Shown here one piece after another: positions 15,506 to 23,971 of a stretch of DNA of 41,123 nt; position 1 is the first letter of the stretch; every line of letters starts with the position of its first letter. Made by a program: the position numbers and the translations under genes. The DNA comes from Methylobacterium tarhaniae. GTDB lineage: Bacteria; Pseudomonadota; Alphaproteobacteria; Rhizobiales; Beijerinckiaceae. Location of the stretch: positions 1 through 41,123 of the forward strand of contig NZ_LABZ01000044.1 of NCBI RefSeq assembly GCF_001043955.1, in the 5' to 3' direction. A model generated the notes under the pieces. It did no database searches. It worked only from the letters and a program-made list of their open reading frames with translations, and had not been told where the DNA came from.

Positions 15506-16341
15506 CCTTGCTGCGGCACCTCGCCCGATCCGCTCTCACCGCGGCCCTTCTCGCCGCCGGCCTCTCCACGGCGGCGGCCCAGGCGCTGCCGCCGCTGCCG
15601 AAGGCGATCCAGGCCGCGGGCGTCCTGCGGGCCGGGGTGCGCTGCGACCAGCCGCCCTACGGCTACAAGGACGAATCGGGGAATTTCTCGGGCATCGAGA
15701 CCGACATGGCGATCCAGATCGCCGCCTGGGCCTTCGGTGCCCCGGACAAGATCGAGCTGACCTGCGTCACCGCCGAGAACCGCATCCCGCAGCTCATGGG
15801 CAAGAAGGTCGACATCCTGCTCGCCACCCTCGGGGTGACGCCGGAGCGCGCCCGGGTGATCGACTTCTCGAAGCCCTATCGCTGGGGCGGCTCGGACATG
15901 CTGGTGGCCAAGGACAGCCCGATCAGGAAGCTCGACGACGTCGCCGGCAAGACGGTGATCATGCTCAAGGGCTCGACCCAGGCGAAGTGGTTCGAGGACA
16001 CTATGCCCAAGGTCGAGACCTTGCGGCTCAACACCGCCTCGGACGCGCTCCAGGCGCTCAAGCAGGGCCGCGGCGACGCCTACACGCACGATGCCGCGAC
16101 GCTGGTGGTGGTCGCCGCCAAGGACCCGTCCCTGCGCCTCGTCGGCGAGGCTTTCGCGGTCACGGATGCCGCCGCGGGCCTGCGCAAGAACGATCCCGAA
16201 TGGCTCGCTTACGTCGATGCGGCTTTGGCCCGGATGAAGGCGGAAGGCCTCTACACGAAGTGGGTCGACAAGTGGCTGCCGGCCGACCTGCGCCCGTTCT
16301 ACGCCGACGCCTTCACCAAGCCGAAGCCGACGGCGCGCTGA
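15502..16341 (+). CDS. polar amino acid ABC transporter, substrate-binding protein
   Basis: A 279-residue periplasmic binding protein of the amino acid (family 3) class. The N-terminus is a signal peptide ending at about residue 27 (LSTAAAQA). The mature part has VLRAGVRCDQPPYGYKDESG, GIETDMAIQIA, VDILLATLGVTPERARVIDFSKPY and a C-terminal EWLAYVDAALARMKAEGLY, all typical of GlnH/OccT-type proteins. Ligand is not deducible. ATGA overlap (15502-15505) couples it to the PLP enzyme. It is separated from its permease genes by a 220-base gap carrying an inverted-repeat element, which may attenuate readthrough or stabilise its message. Confidence 0.88.
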   Translation: MTLLRHLARSALTAALLAAGLSTAAAQALPPLPKAIQAAGVLRAGVRCDQPPYGYKDESGNFSGIETDMAIQIAAWAFGAPDKIELTCVTAENRIPQLMGKKVDILLATLGVTPERARVIDFSKPYRWGGSDMLVAKDSPIRKLDDVAGKTVIMLKGSTQAKWFEDTMPKVETLRLNTASDALQALKQGRGDAYTHDAATLVVVAAKDPSLRLVGEAFAVTDAAAGLRKNDPEWLAYVDAALARMKAEGLYTKWVDKWLPADLRPFYADAFTKPKPTAR

Positions 16342-16385
16342 GGGCCCGAGCCTCCTCTCCACAAGGGCAGGGATGTCCGGGGATA

Positions 16386-16437
16386 CGAAAAGGCGCGGGT
16401 TTCCCCGCTCCCCGCCCGCGGGGAGAGGGGATTTTCG
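16386..16437. repeat. GC-rich intergenic inverted repeat, family copy 1
   Basis: CTCCCCGC (16408-16415) pairs with GCGGGGAG (16418-16425), extended by CCCC/GGGG across one mismatch. Outer arms CGAAAA (16386-16391) and TTTTCG (16432-16437) also match. The downstream bases GCCACTTCTT recur near copy 2, and the core recurs at 23900. It sits between the binding protein and permease genes and ends in TTTT, so it could be a weak terminator. Confidence 0.6.
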
Positions 16438-16561
16438 ACGCCACTTCTTCCCCCGAACGGCCCTGCCACCAGGGGGAGGGGAACGAGTCTGATTGTGCAA
16501 GGGGTTGGCCGTCAGAGGCGACCTGTGACTCCGCAAATCCCGACCACGAAAAGGGGCCGGC

Positions 16562-17224
16562 ATGGATTTCGATCTCGCCTACCTGATGGCGCAGGGGCCC
16601 GCCCTGATGCGCGGCCTGTGGCTCACGGTCCAGGTCAGCCTGATCTCGATCGTGCTCTCCGTGCTCGTCGGCCTCCTCGGGGCCGCCGTGCGGGTGCTCG
16701 AGGTGCCGGTTCTCGACCGGGTCGTGGCGGCCTATGTCGAGTTCATCCGCAACACGCCGATGCTGGCGCAGCTGTTCTTCATCTTCTACGGGCTGCCCGG
16801 CATCGGGCTGAAGCTGTCGCTGTTCTGGTCGGGCGTGCTCTGCCTGACCCTGTGGGCGGGGGCCTACCAGATCGAGAACCTGCGCGGCGGCCTCGCGACC
16901 GTGGGCAAGGGCCTGCGCGAGGCATCGTATGCCCTCGGGCTCACGCCGTGGCGCTTCTTCCACCTCGTCGCCGCGCCGCTGGCGATCCGGGTGGCGCTGC
17001 CGGCCATGCTCAACACCGCGATCTCGCTCCTGAAGAACTCGTCCTACCTCCAGGCGATCGGGCTCGCCGAACTCACCTACGTGGCGATCGACCGGATCTC
17101 GATGGATTTCCGCACCCTGGAGATGTTCGCGGCGATCTGCGTGATCTACCTCGCGCTGGTCCTCGTCCTGTCCTTCCTGGCGAGCCGGCTCGAGTTCCGG
17201 CTCAACGCGCCGTTCCGGCACTGA
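16562..17224 (+). CDS. amino acid ABC transporter permease (1)
   Basis: A 220-residue inner membrane permease of the HisM/GlnP family, with about five hydrophobic helices. The cytoplasmic EAA loop, which docks the ATPase, is [20 protein letters not shown]. The N-terminus [20 protein letters not shown] and [17 protein letters not shown] are characteristic. AAGGGG precedes the ATG. A second permease follows after 12 bases, giving the usual heterodimer. Confidence 0.9.
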   Translation: MDFDLAYLMAQGPALMRGLWLTVQVSLISIVLSVLVGLLGAAVRVLEVPVLDRVVAAYVEFIRNTPMLAQLFFIFYGLPGIGLKLSLFWSGVLCLTLWAGAYQIENLRGGLATVGKGLREASYALGLTPWRFFHLVAAPLAIRVALPAMLNTAISLLKNSSYLQAIGLAELTYVAIDRISMDFRTLEMFAAICVIYLALVLVLSFLASRLEFRLNAPFRH

Positions 17225-17236
17225 AGGGGGCGGCTC

Positions 17237-17956
17237 ATGGATCTCCTCGCCAAGAACCTGCCCTTCATCCTCCAGGGCCTTGGGCTGACGCTGGCGCTCT
17301 CGCTCACCACGCTTCTCTTCGTCACGATCCTGTCGGGCCTTCTCGGCATCCTGGCAACCTTGCGCTTCCGGGCCTTGCGGATCCTGGTGCGGGTCTGGGT
17401 CGAGCTCTTTCGCGATATCCCGCTGATCGTGAACATCTTCCTGGTGTTCTTCGTCGCACCGCTCGCCGGGCTCGACCTGACGCCGTTCTGGGCGGTGACG
17501 GTGGGCCTGTCGCTCTGGGGCAGCGCCAACGGCGCCGAGATCGTGCGCGGCGGCCTCAACGCCGTGCCGCGCCACCAGTGGCAGAGCGCGGCGGCTTTGG
17601 GCCTCAAGACCTGGGAGGTCTACGGCTTCGTCACCGGACCGCAGGCGCTGCGCGCCATCCTGCCGCCCTTCGTCGGGCTGCTCACGCTCTTGATCCAGGC
17701 GACCTCGCTCGGCGCCCTCGTCGGGGTCGGCGAGTTCTTCAAGGTCGGGCAGATCATCGTCGAGCGGACCACGATGATGGAGGGCTGGAACCCGGCCTTC
17801 CTCGTCTACGGCGCCGTGCTCGTCACCTACTTCGTGATCTGCTCCGGCCTGTCGTGGTTCGGCCGCTGGCTGGAGCGGCGCCTCGGCCGGACTCAAGGTC
17901 GGCCCGTCCCCGCCTCGGCCTCCGCTGCGCCCGCGCCCGCCCCGCAGCTTCCCTGA
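17237..17956 (+). CDS. amino acid ABC transporter permease (2)
   Basis: A 239-residue partner permease with about five hydrophobic helices. [18 protein letters not shown] and the EAA-like loop [20 protein letters not shown] are family signatures. The Glu of EAA is replaced by Gln, a modest variation. AGGGGG lies six bases before the ATG. The C-terminal 20 residues are proline/alanine-rich. It forms one importer with the first permease, the binding protein at 15502 and the ATPase at 19516. Confidence 0.9.
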   Translation: MDLLAKNLPFILQGLGLTLALSLTTLLFVTILSGLLGILATLRFRALRILVRVWVELFRDIPLIVNIFLVFFVAPLAGLDLTPFWAVTVGLSLWGSANGAEIVRGGLNAVPRHQWQSAAALGLKTWEVYGFVTGPQALRAILPPFVGLLTLLIQATSLGALVGVGEFFKVGQIIVERTTMMEGWNPAFLVYGAVLVTYFVICSGLSWFGRWLERRLGRTQGRPVPASASAAPAPAPQLP

Positions 17957-18019
17957 ACCCTGATGCGACCGGCGCGAGGCCGGCCGCGGCCCGAAGATCT
18001 AACAAAAAAGGTCTCAGCC

Positions 18020-19519
18020 ATGGAATCGAAGGTCAGCCGCCGGCTCACCGAGCCGGTCGCGAAGGAAGTGTGCGAGCACATCTACGCCCCGCGCCTGGCA
18101 CGCGACTTCCAGGCCGTGTTCGCCGCGATGACCGACCTCAACCAGGCCCACGTCCTGATGCTGGCGCGCTGCGGTCTCATCGCCCCGGCGGCGGCCCGGG
18201 CGCTTGCGGCGGGCCTGCTCCGGATGGAGGAGGAGGGCCCGGGCGCCGTGCCGCTCGATCCCGAGCGCGAAGATTCGTATTTCAACTACGAGGCGCAGCT
18301 GATCCGGCTGATCGGCCAGGATGCCGGCGGGCGGATGCACATCGCCCGCAGCCGCAACGACCTGACCTCCGCCCTCGACCGGATGCGGGCCCGCGACCTG
18401 CTGCTCGATGCCGGCCAGGCCCTGCTCTCGGTCGAGGAGCACGCGCTGGACGGCGCCTACCGCTTCCGCGACGCGGTGATGCCCGGCTACACCCATCTCC
18501 AGCCGGCCCAGCCCATCACCTACGGCTTCTACCTCGCCGGTGTCGCGCAATCCCTCGCGCGCGATTTCGGCCGCCTGTCGGATGCCTGGGCGCGCACCAA
18601 TGTCAGCCCGCTCGGGGCGGGTGCGCTCGCCGGCACCGCCTTCGGCATCGACCGGGATGGGCTGGCCGCGAGCCTCGGATTCGACGGCCTCGTGGAGAAC
18701 GCGCTCGATGCCGTCGCGACCCGCGATTTCGGCCTCGAGATCCTGGCCGGCCTGTCGCAGGTGGCGATCGGCTGGAGCCGGGTGGCGCAGGATTACCACG
18801 TGCTGGTCTCGCACGAGTTCCAGACCATCGAGTTCCCCGACCGCGTCACCGGCACCTCCAGCATCATGCCGCAGAAGAAGAACCCGGTGGTGCTGGAGCA
18901 CCTGAAGGGCAAGGCCGGCCAGATGCTCGGCCTCTACGTGGCCGCGGCGAGCGCCGTGAAGGGCACGCACTTCACCAACACGATCGACGGCAACCGCGAG
19001 ACGATGCGCGGGGTGTGGGAGGCCGGCGAGGAGGCCCTGCGCTGCCTCGCCTTGTTCGACCTCGTCATCGCGACGGCCCGGCCGAACGCCACCCTGATGC
19101 GCCGGCGCGTCACGGAGGATTTCGCCTCCGCCACCGACCTCGCCGACCTGATGGTGCGCGAGGCCGGCCTGTCCTTCCGCGAGGCCCACCACGTCGTCGG
19201 CGCGGTGGTGCGGGCGGCGATGGATGCGGGCTTGAGCGCCGACGGCATCACGCCTGCGATGGTCGACGAGGCGGCCGAGGCCCAGATCGGCCGTCCCCTC
19301 GGGCTCTCCGGCGAGGCTGTGCGGGTGAGCCTCGATCCGGCGGCGAGCGTCGCCGCCCGCACCTTGCCGGGCGGCCCGGCGCCGGACTCGGTCGCCCGCG
19401 CGGTCGAGGCGGCGCAAGGGCGGCTGGAGGCACGCCGCGCCGCCCTGGTCGCCCGGCGCACGCAGCTCCAGGCGGCGCGCGACGCACTCAAGCGCGATGT
19501 GCGGGAGCTTGCCGCATGA
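18020..19519 (+). CDS. argininosuccinate lyase-family enzyme with altered signatures
   Basis: A 499-residue member of the aspartase/fumarase superfamily, longer than typical argininosuccinate lyases (about 460). HIARSRND (107-114), [10 protein letters not shown] with general-acid His159 (156-165) and [12 protein letters not shown] (278-289) mark the family. But RSRND is followed by Leu, not Gln, and PQKKNP by Val, not Asp, and the C-terminal 80 residues are unusual. These enzymes split N-substituted aspartates to fumarate and an amine; EDDS lyase and similar degraders are alternatives to arginine synthesis. Its ATG at 18020 follows AAGG. It overlaps the ATPase gene by 4 bases, placing it inside a transporter operon, so a catabolic lyase is likely (inference). 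Confidence 0.8.
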   Translation: MESKVSRRLTEPVAKEVCEHIYAPRLARDFQAVFAAMTDLNQAHVLMLARCGLIAPAAARALAAGLLRMEEEGPGAVPLDPEREDSYFNYEAQLIRLIGQDAGGRMHIARSRNDLTSALDRMRARDLLLDAGQALLSVEEHALDGAYRFRDAVMPGYTHLQPAQPITYGFYLAGVAQSLARDFGRLSDAWARTNVSPLGAGALAGTAFGIDRDGLAASLGFDGLVENALDAVATRDFGLEILAGLSQVAIGWSRVAQDYHVLVSHEFQTIEFPDRVTGTSSIMPQKKNPVVLEHLKGKAGQMLGLYVAAASAVKGTHFTNTIDGNRETMRGVWEAGEEALRCLALFDLVIATARPNATLMRRRVTEDFASATDLADLMVREAGLSFREAHHVVGAVVRAAMDAGLSADGITPAMVDEAAEAQIGRPLGLSGEAVRVSLDPAASVAARTLPGGPAPDSVARAVEAAQGRLEARRAALVARRTQLQAARDALKRDVRELAA

Positions 19520-20280
19520 GTGCCGAGCCGCTCATCTCCCTGCGCGGGCTGGAGAAGCGCTTCGGTGCCTTCCAGGCCCTGCACGGCATCGACCTCGATG
19601 TCGAGGCCGGCAGCGTCGTGGTGCTGATCGGCCCGAGCGGGTCGGGCAAGAGCACCCTCATCCGCTGCATCAACGGATTGGTGCGGCCGGATGCGGGCAG
19701 CCTCAGCGTCGCCGGCCGGTCGGTCGATCTCGGCGACGAGGGCGCCTGGCAGCGCCTGCGGACCGAGATCGGCATGGTCTTCCAGGACTACGCCCTGTTC
19801 CCGCACCTCACGGTTTTGCGCAACATGACCCTGGCGCCGATGCGCCGCCTCGGCCTGTCGCGGGCGGAAGCCGAGGCGCAGGCCCGCGCGCTGCTGGCCC
19901 GGGTCGGCCTCGCCCACAAGGCCGAGGATTTTCCGGGCGCGCTCTCGGGCGGGCAGCAGCAGCGGGTCGCGATCGTGCGGGCGCTCGCCATGCGGCCGAA
20001 GGCGATCCTGTTCGACGAGCCGACCTCCGCCCTCGACCCCGAGACGATCGTCGACGTGCTCGACGTGATGCGCGGGCTCGCCCGCGACGGCACCACCATG
20101 GTCGTCGTGACCCACGAGATGGGCTTTGCCCGCGAGGTCGCCGACCGCGTCGTCTTCATGGCCGAGGGCGCCATCGTCGAGGAGGGACCGCCGGATGCCC
20201 TCTTCGGCGCGCCCCTTCACGCCCGCACGCAGGCCTTCCTCTCCCTGCTCCGCCCCACATCGGAGGCCCTCCATGCCTGA
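19516..20280 (+). CDS. amino acid ABC transporter ATP-binding protein
   Basis: A 254-residue ABC ATPase of the GlnQ/HisP class. Walker [10 protein letters not shown] is at 39-47, Q-loop VFQDYALF, signature LSGGQ at 143-147, Walker B ILFDEP at 164-169 and the switch histidine in [17 protein letters not shown]. All catalytic residues are present. ATGA overlap with the lyase gene upstream and an 8-base overlap with the next gene put it in the same operon. It powers the permeases at 16562 and 17237. Confidence 0.92.
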   Translation: MSAEPLISLRGLEKRFGAFQALHGIDLDVEAGSVVVLIGPSGSGKSTLIRCINGLVRPDAGSLSVAGRSVDLGDEGAWQRLRTEIGMVFQDYALFPHLTVLRNMTLAPMRRLGLSRAEAEAQARALLARVGLAHKAEDFPGALSGGQQQRVAIVRALAMRPKAILFDEPTSALDPETIVDVLDVMRGLARDGTTMVVVTHEMGFAREVADRVVFMAEGAIVEEGPPDALFGAPLHARTQAFLSLLRPTSEALHA

Positions 20281-21601
20281 TCCGGCCCACATCCTCGCCG
20301 AGGATTTCACCACCGATCCCTATTGGTGGGACGCCGCCGCTCCCGAGACCGCCCGCGACCCGCTGCCCGAGGAGACCGAAATCCTCGTCGTCGGCTCGGG
20401 CTATTGCGGCCTCTCGGCGGCGGCGGAACTCGCCCGCAACGGCGTCTCCGTCACGGTGGTCGATGCGGAGGAACTGGGGGCCGGGGCCTCGACCCGCTCC
20501 GGCGGCATGGTGTCGAGCGGGCAGAAGCTGGTGATCGGCGGCGCGATCAAGGGCGTCGACGCCGCCCGCATGGCGCGGCTGCTCGAGGATTCGCTATCCT
20601 CCTACGAGCACCTGAAGACGCTGATCCGCGAGGAGGCCCTCGACGCCGATCTCGGTGTCGTCGGCCGCTACTTCGCGGCCTACGTGCCGCGCCACTACGA
20701 CCGCCTGCGCCGCAACGGCGAATTGCTGGCGCGCCATACCGGCGTCACCGTCCACGAGATTCCGAAGAGCCGCCAGCACGAGGTGACCCGGACCGATTTC
20801 TACCACGGCGGCATCGTCATCGACGATTACGGCGGCCTGCATCCGGGCAAGTACCATCGGGCTTTGCGCGGGCTGGCCCGCCGCCACGGCGCGACCTTGC
20901 GCTCGCATGCCCCGGTGCTCGCGGTCGAGCCCCTGGCGGACGGCCTCTTCGCCGTCGAGACCGGGCGCGGCCGGATCCGGGCCCGGCACGTCCTCTACGG
21001 CACCAACGGCTACAGCGACCGGGCGAGCCCTTACTTGCGAAAGCGCGTGGTGCCGGTGCGCAGCTACCAGATCGCCACCGAGCCGTTGCCGCGGGCGCTG
21101 ATGGACGAGATCAACCCCGGCCGGCGGATGATCACCGATTCGCGCCGCGAGCTGATCTATGCCCGACCCTCGCCGGACGGCACCCGCCTCCTGTTCGGCA
21201 GCCGGCCGGGCATGTTCACCATCCCTGAGCGCGAGGCCGCCCCGCGGCTGCACGCCTTGATGCGGGCGGTCTGGCCGCAACTCGCGGATGTGCGGGTGAC
21301 GCATTGCTGGAGCGGCAAGGTCGGCATGACCGCCGACAAGCTCGCCCATCTCGGCCGCCGGGACGGCGCCGACTTCGCGGTCGGCTGCAACGGCAACGGC
21401 GTGGCGCTGATGACCTATCTCGGCCATCAGGCGGCGTTGAAGCTGCTCGGCCGCCAGAACCGCCCGAGCGCCTTCGATTCTCCGAGCTTCGCCCCCGTCC
21501 CGGTGCCGTTCTACGACGGCAGGCCGTGGTTCCTGCCGGTCGTGAGCGGGTGGTATCACCTCCGGGATGCGGTGGAGCATCGGCTGGCGCGGTCGTCGTG
21601 A
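20273..21601 (+). CDS. FAD-dependent amine oxidoreductase, PuuB-like
   Basis: A 442-residue flavoprotein of the D-amino acid oxidase (DAO) superfamily. The dinucleotide motif is GSGYCG (41-46), after an N-terminal [11 protein letters not shown] segment as in gamma-glutamylputrescine oxidase (PuuB) relatives. [18 protein letters not shown] is the FAD-binding loop. The C-terminal [15 protein letters not shown] closes the FAD site. It should oxidise a secondary or primary amine to an imine with FAD reduction. It is the last gene of the operon, overlapping the ATPase by 8 bases. The substrate is not known; N-substituted amino acids are plausible from context. Confidence 0.82.
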   Translation: MPDPAHILAEDFTTDPYWWDAAAPETARDPLPEETEILVVGSGYCGLSAAAELARNGVSVTVVDAEELGAGASTRSGGMVSSGQKLVIGGAIKGVDAARMARLLEDSLSSYEHLKTLIREEALDADLGVVGRYFAAYVPRHYDRLRRNGELLARHTGVTVHEIPKSRQHEVTRTDFYHGGIVIDDYGGLHPGKYHRALRGLARRHGATLRSHAPVLAVEPLADGLFAVETGRGRIRARHVLYGTNGYSDRASPYLRKRVVPVRSYQIATEPLPRALMDEINPGRRMITDSRRELIYARPSPDGTRLLFGSRPGMFTIPEREAAPRLHALMRAVWPQLADVRVTHCWSGKVGMTADKLAHLGRRDGADFAVGCNGNGVALMTYLGHQAALKLLGRQNRPSAFDSPSFAPVPVPFYDGRPWFLPVVSGWYHLRDAVEHRLARSS

Positions 21602-21665
21602 CCGGTGAGGCTTGATCACGCCGCAGGTTGTCCAGAGAAATTCCTTCAAAGATCGAGCGCGGGAT

Positions 21666-21722
21666 CCCCTCTCCCACACCTTGCAGCGATACCGGGTAAG
21701 CCCGGCATCGCCTGGAGAGGGG
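21666..21722. repeat. GC-rich intergenic inverted repeat, family copy 2
   Basis: Outer arms CCCCTCTCC (21666-21674) and GGAGAGGGG (21714-21722) are perfect. An inner stem pairs GCGAT-A-CCGGG (21686-21696) with CCCGG-C-ATCGC (21701-21711) around TAAG with one mismatch. It lies between the convergent ends of the operon and the LysR gene, so it may act as a bidirectional terminator. GCCACTTCTT follows at 21729, as after copy 1. Confidence 0.6.
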
Positions 21723-21756
21723 AGAGGTGCCACTTCTTTTTGCCGGAATTCTTCCC

Positions 21757-22662
21757 TCACCCCGCATACGGCGCGCGCGTCATCGACTGCCGCACCGCCT
21801 CGACGAGGTCGAGGGCGACGGGGGAGGGGCTGCGCTGGGGCGGGAACACCGCCGCGAACTCGAACTCGATGCGCGGCACGAAGGGCCGCACCACCACCCC
21901 GCGGCCCTCGAATTCCCGTGCCGTGAAGGGATCGGAGATCGACACCCCGATTCCCGACGAGACCAGCCCGCAGATGATCTCCGACAGGGCCGTCTCGATG
22001 CGCAGGATCCGGCGCACGCCGTCGCGGTGGAAGGCCTGGTCGACGAGGTGGCGCCCGGTCGAGCCGGCGGTGAGCGACACGAAGGTCTCGCCCTCGAAAT
22101 CGCGCGGCCCGAGCTCGGCTTTCTCGCTCAGCCGATGGCCCTCCGGCAGCACCGCGACCCGGGCCACCGCCGGCAGGCGCCGGCTCGGCACGCCCTCATG
22201 GGCGATCGGGACCTCGGCGAAGCCGACGTCGCACTGGTTGTTCGTCACCCAGTCGACCACCAGCGGCGAGATCACCCCGAACAGCGACAGGTTCAGGTTC
22301 GGCCGCTCCTTGAGGAAATGGCCGGCCAGCCGCGGCAGGTAGCCGTTGGCCAGCGCCGGCAGGGCCGCGACCCGCAGGAACCCGGTGCGCCGCGAGCGGA
22401 TCTCCTCGGCCGCGGCCCCGATCCGCTCCAGCCCGACGAAGGAGCGCTCGACCTCGGTATAGAGCGCGACCGCGGCGGCGTTCGGCACCAAGCCGGTGCC
22501 GCGTTTCTCGAACAGCGGCATGTTGAGGAGCGCCTGGAGGTCGCGCAGCAAGCGGCTCACCGCCGGCTGCGTCACCCCCATCAGGGCCGCGGCCTCGGTG
22601 ACGCTGCCGGTCAGCATCGTGGCGCGGAAGGCCTCGACTTGCCGCAGGTTGATCCGTGCCAA
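21757..22662 (-). CDS. LysR-type regulator, OccR/NocR-like (second of two)
   Basis: A 301-residue LysR regulator starting at a TTG (22662) with a strong GGGAGG a few bases upstream. INLRQVEAFRATMLTGSV and LMGVTQPAVSRLLRDLQ form the winged helix and are very close to OccR/NocR. Effector domain motifs include LRVAALPALANGYLPRLAGHF and LVSSGIGVSISDP. Blocks such as VERSFVGLE and LRVAA-P are shared with the regulator at 13375, so the two are paralogs. It is divergent from the transporter operon at 22824 and probably activates it in response to an opine-like inducer (inference). Confidence 0.88.
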   Translation of the reverse strand: MARINLRQVEAFRATMLTGSVTEAAALMGVTQPAVSRLLRDLQALLNMPLFEKRGTGLVPNAAAVALYTEVERSFVGLERIGAAAEEIRSRRTGFLRVAALPALANGYLPRLAGHFLKERPNLNLSLFGVISPLVVDWVTNNQCDVGFAEVPIAHEGVPSRRLPAVARVAVLPEGHRLSEKAELGPRDFEGETFVSLTAGSTGRHLVDQAFHRDGVRRILRIETALSEIICGLVSSGIGVSISDPFTAREFEGRGVVVRPFVPRIEFEFAAVFPPQRSPSPVALDLVEAVRQSMTRAPYAG

Positions 22663-22692
22663 TTCTGCCTCCCTCGCCGAGGCCGATCATAA

Positions 22693-22721
22693 CATTTCGG
22701 CATGAAGTGCGCGCCATTTCG
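22693..22721. promoter_or_regulatory. direct repeats in the divergent LysR/operon promoter
   Basis: CATTTCG occurs at 22693-22699 and 22715-22721, 22 bases apart (two helical turns), between the LysR gene and the start at 22824. Spacing of two turns suits a DNA-bound dimer or tetramer. Assigning it to the LysR protein is inference; no -10/-35 was fixed. Confidence 0.3.
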
Positions 22722-22823
22722 CATTGGACGATTCCAGGCCGGCCCGGCACCTTTTTGCCCATCGGCGCGCCATGGCACATTCTTGTGCAGCGCCGCATCG
22801 CGTCCGCGAGAGGAGACAGGTCC

Positions 22824-23864
22824 TTGGTGAAGCAGCTCGGCCTCCTGACCGCTCTCGGCCTGACGGCCCTGGCGACCTCCCTCGCGCCCGCCGCGGCACA
22901 GCAGAAGACGCTCTACGTCGCCGGCTACGGCGGCTCGTTCGAGAAGACGATCCGCACCGAGGTGATCCCGGCCTTCGAGAAGGCGAACGACGTCAAGGTC
23001 GAGTACGTCGCCGGCAACTCCACCGACACGCTCGCCAAGCTCCAGGCGCAGAAGGGCAATCAGCAGATCGACGTCGCCATCGTCGATGACGGCCCGATGT
23101 ATCAGGCGATCCAGCTCGGATTCTGCGACAGGATCGAGGGCGTGCCGACGGGCGACCTCTACGACCTCGCCCGCTTCAAGGACGACAAGGCGGTGGCGAC
23201 CGGCCTCGTCGCCACCGGGCTGATGTACAACACCAAGGTCTTTTCGGAGCGGGGCTGGGCGCCGCCGACCTCCTGGAACGACCTCAAGGATCCCAAGTAC
23301 CGCCAGACCCTCGTCATCCCGCCGATCAACAACACCTACGGGCTCAACGTCCTGGTGATGCTGGCGAAGATGAACGGCGGCAGCGAGAAGAACGTCGATT
23401 CCGCCTTCAAGATCTTCAAGTCCGAGATCAACCCCAACGTGCTCGCCTACGAGCCGTCCCCCGGCAAGATGACCGAGCTGTTCCAGTCCGGCCAGGCGGT
23501 GATCGCGGTCTGGGGCACCGGCCGGGTGCAGGGGCTCGCCAATACCGGATTCCCGGTCGATTTCGTCTACCCGAAAGAGGGCGCGGTCGCGCTCCTCACC
23601 GCCGCCTGCCCGGTGGCGAAGCCCAAGGCCTCGCCGCTCGCCAACGCCTTCATCAAGGCGCTGCTCGACCCCAAGGTGCAGCTCGTGATGCTGAAGGAAT
23701 ACGGCTACGGCCCGGTGCTGAAATCGGTCGAGGTCCCGCCGGAGATGGTCAAGATGGCCCCCGTCGGCGCCCGTGCCACCGCCCTCTACACCCCGGATTG
23801 GACCGTGGTGAACGAGAAGCGCGAGGAGTGGACGAAAAGGTGGAATCGGGAGGTGGAGCGGTGA
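22824..23864 (+). CDS. PotD/SBP_bac-type ABC substrate-binding protein
   Basis: About 346 residues of a periplasmic binding protein of the polyamine/iron (PotD-like) class. A signal peptide (VKQLGLLTALGLTALA through APAAAQ) is followed by TLYVAGYGGSFEKTIRTEVIPAFEK. TSWNDLKDPKYRQTLVIPPI and the repeated contact regions are family-typical. AGGAG lies eight bases before TTG 22824 and eleven before GTG 22827; either may be used. The longer frame back to 22656 is not signal-like. It heads a second transport operon, upstream of PotABC-type genes. The ligand could be a polyamine or an amino acid derivative. Confidence 0.87.
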   Translation: MVKQLGLLTALGLTALATSLAPAAAQQKTLYVAGYGGSFEKTIRTEVIPAFEKANDVKVEYVAGNSTDTLAKLQAQKGNQQIDVAIVDDGPMYQAIQLGFCDRIEGVPTGDLYDLARFKDDKAVATGLVATGLMYNTKVFSERGWAPPTSWNDLKDPKYRQTLVIPPINNTYGLNVLVMLAKMNGGSEKNVDSAFKIFKSEINPNVLAYEPSPGKMTELFQSGQAVIAVWGTGRVQGLANTGFPVDFVYPKEGAVALLTAACPVAKPKASPLANAFIKALLDPKVQLVMLKEYGYGPVLKSVEVPPEMVKMAPVGARATALYTPDWTVVNEKREEWTKRWNREVER

Positions 23865-23899
23865 GCCATTCCGCCATTCCCGATTAGGACGCGGATTGT

Positions 23900-23930
23900 C
23901 CCCTCTCCCCGCCCGCGGGGGGAGGAGGAC
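23900..23930. repeat. GC-rich intergenic inverted repeat, family copy 3
   Basis: CCCCGC (23907-23912) and GCGGGG (23915-23920) form the core, flanked by CCCCTCT and GGAGGAGG. The core CTCCCCGCCCGCGGGG is identical to that of copy 1 at 16408, and both are followed by CTTCTT near CCCCGG/CCCCCG. It lies between the binding-protein and ATPase genes of the second operon, the same relative place as copy 1 (between binding protein and the next transporter gene). Confidence 0.55.
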
Positions 23931-23971
23931 GCTGCGCCTCTTCTTTCCCCGGACTGACCCGGACTCTGTGC

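Noticed and set aside
18020..19519. Naming the lyase argH (arginine biosynthesis)
   Set aside because: Altered signature residues and its place inside an importer operon argue against a biosynthetic role.
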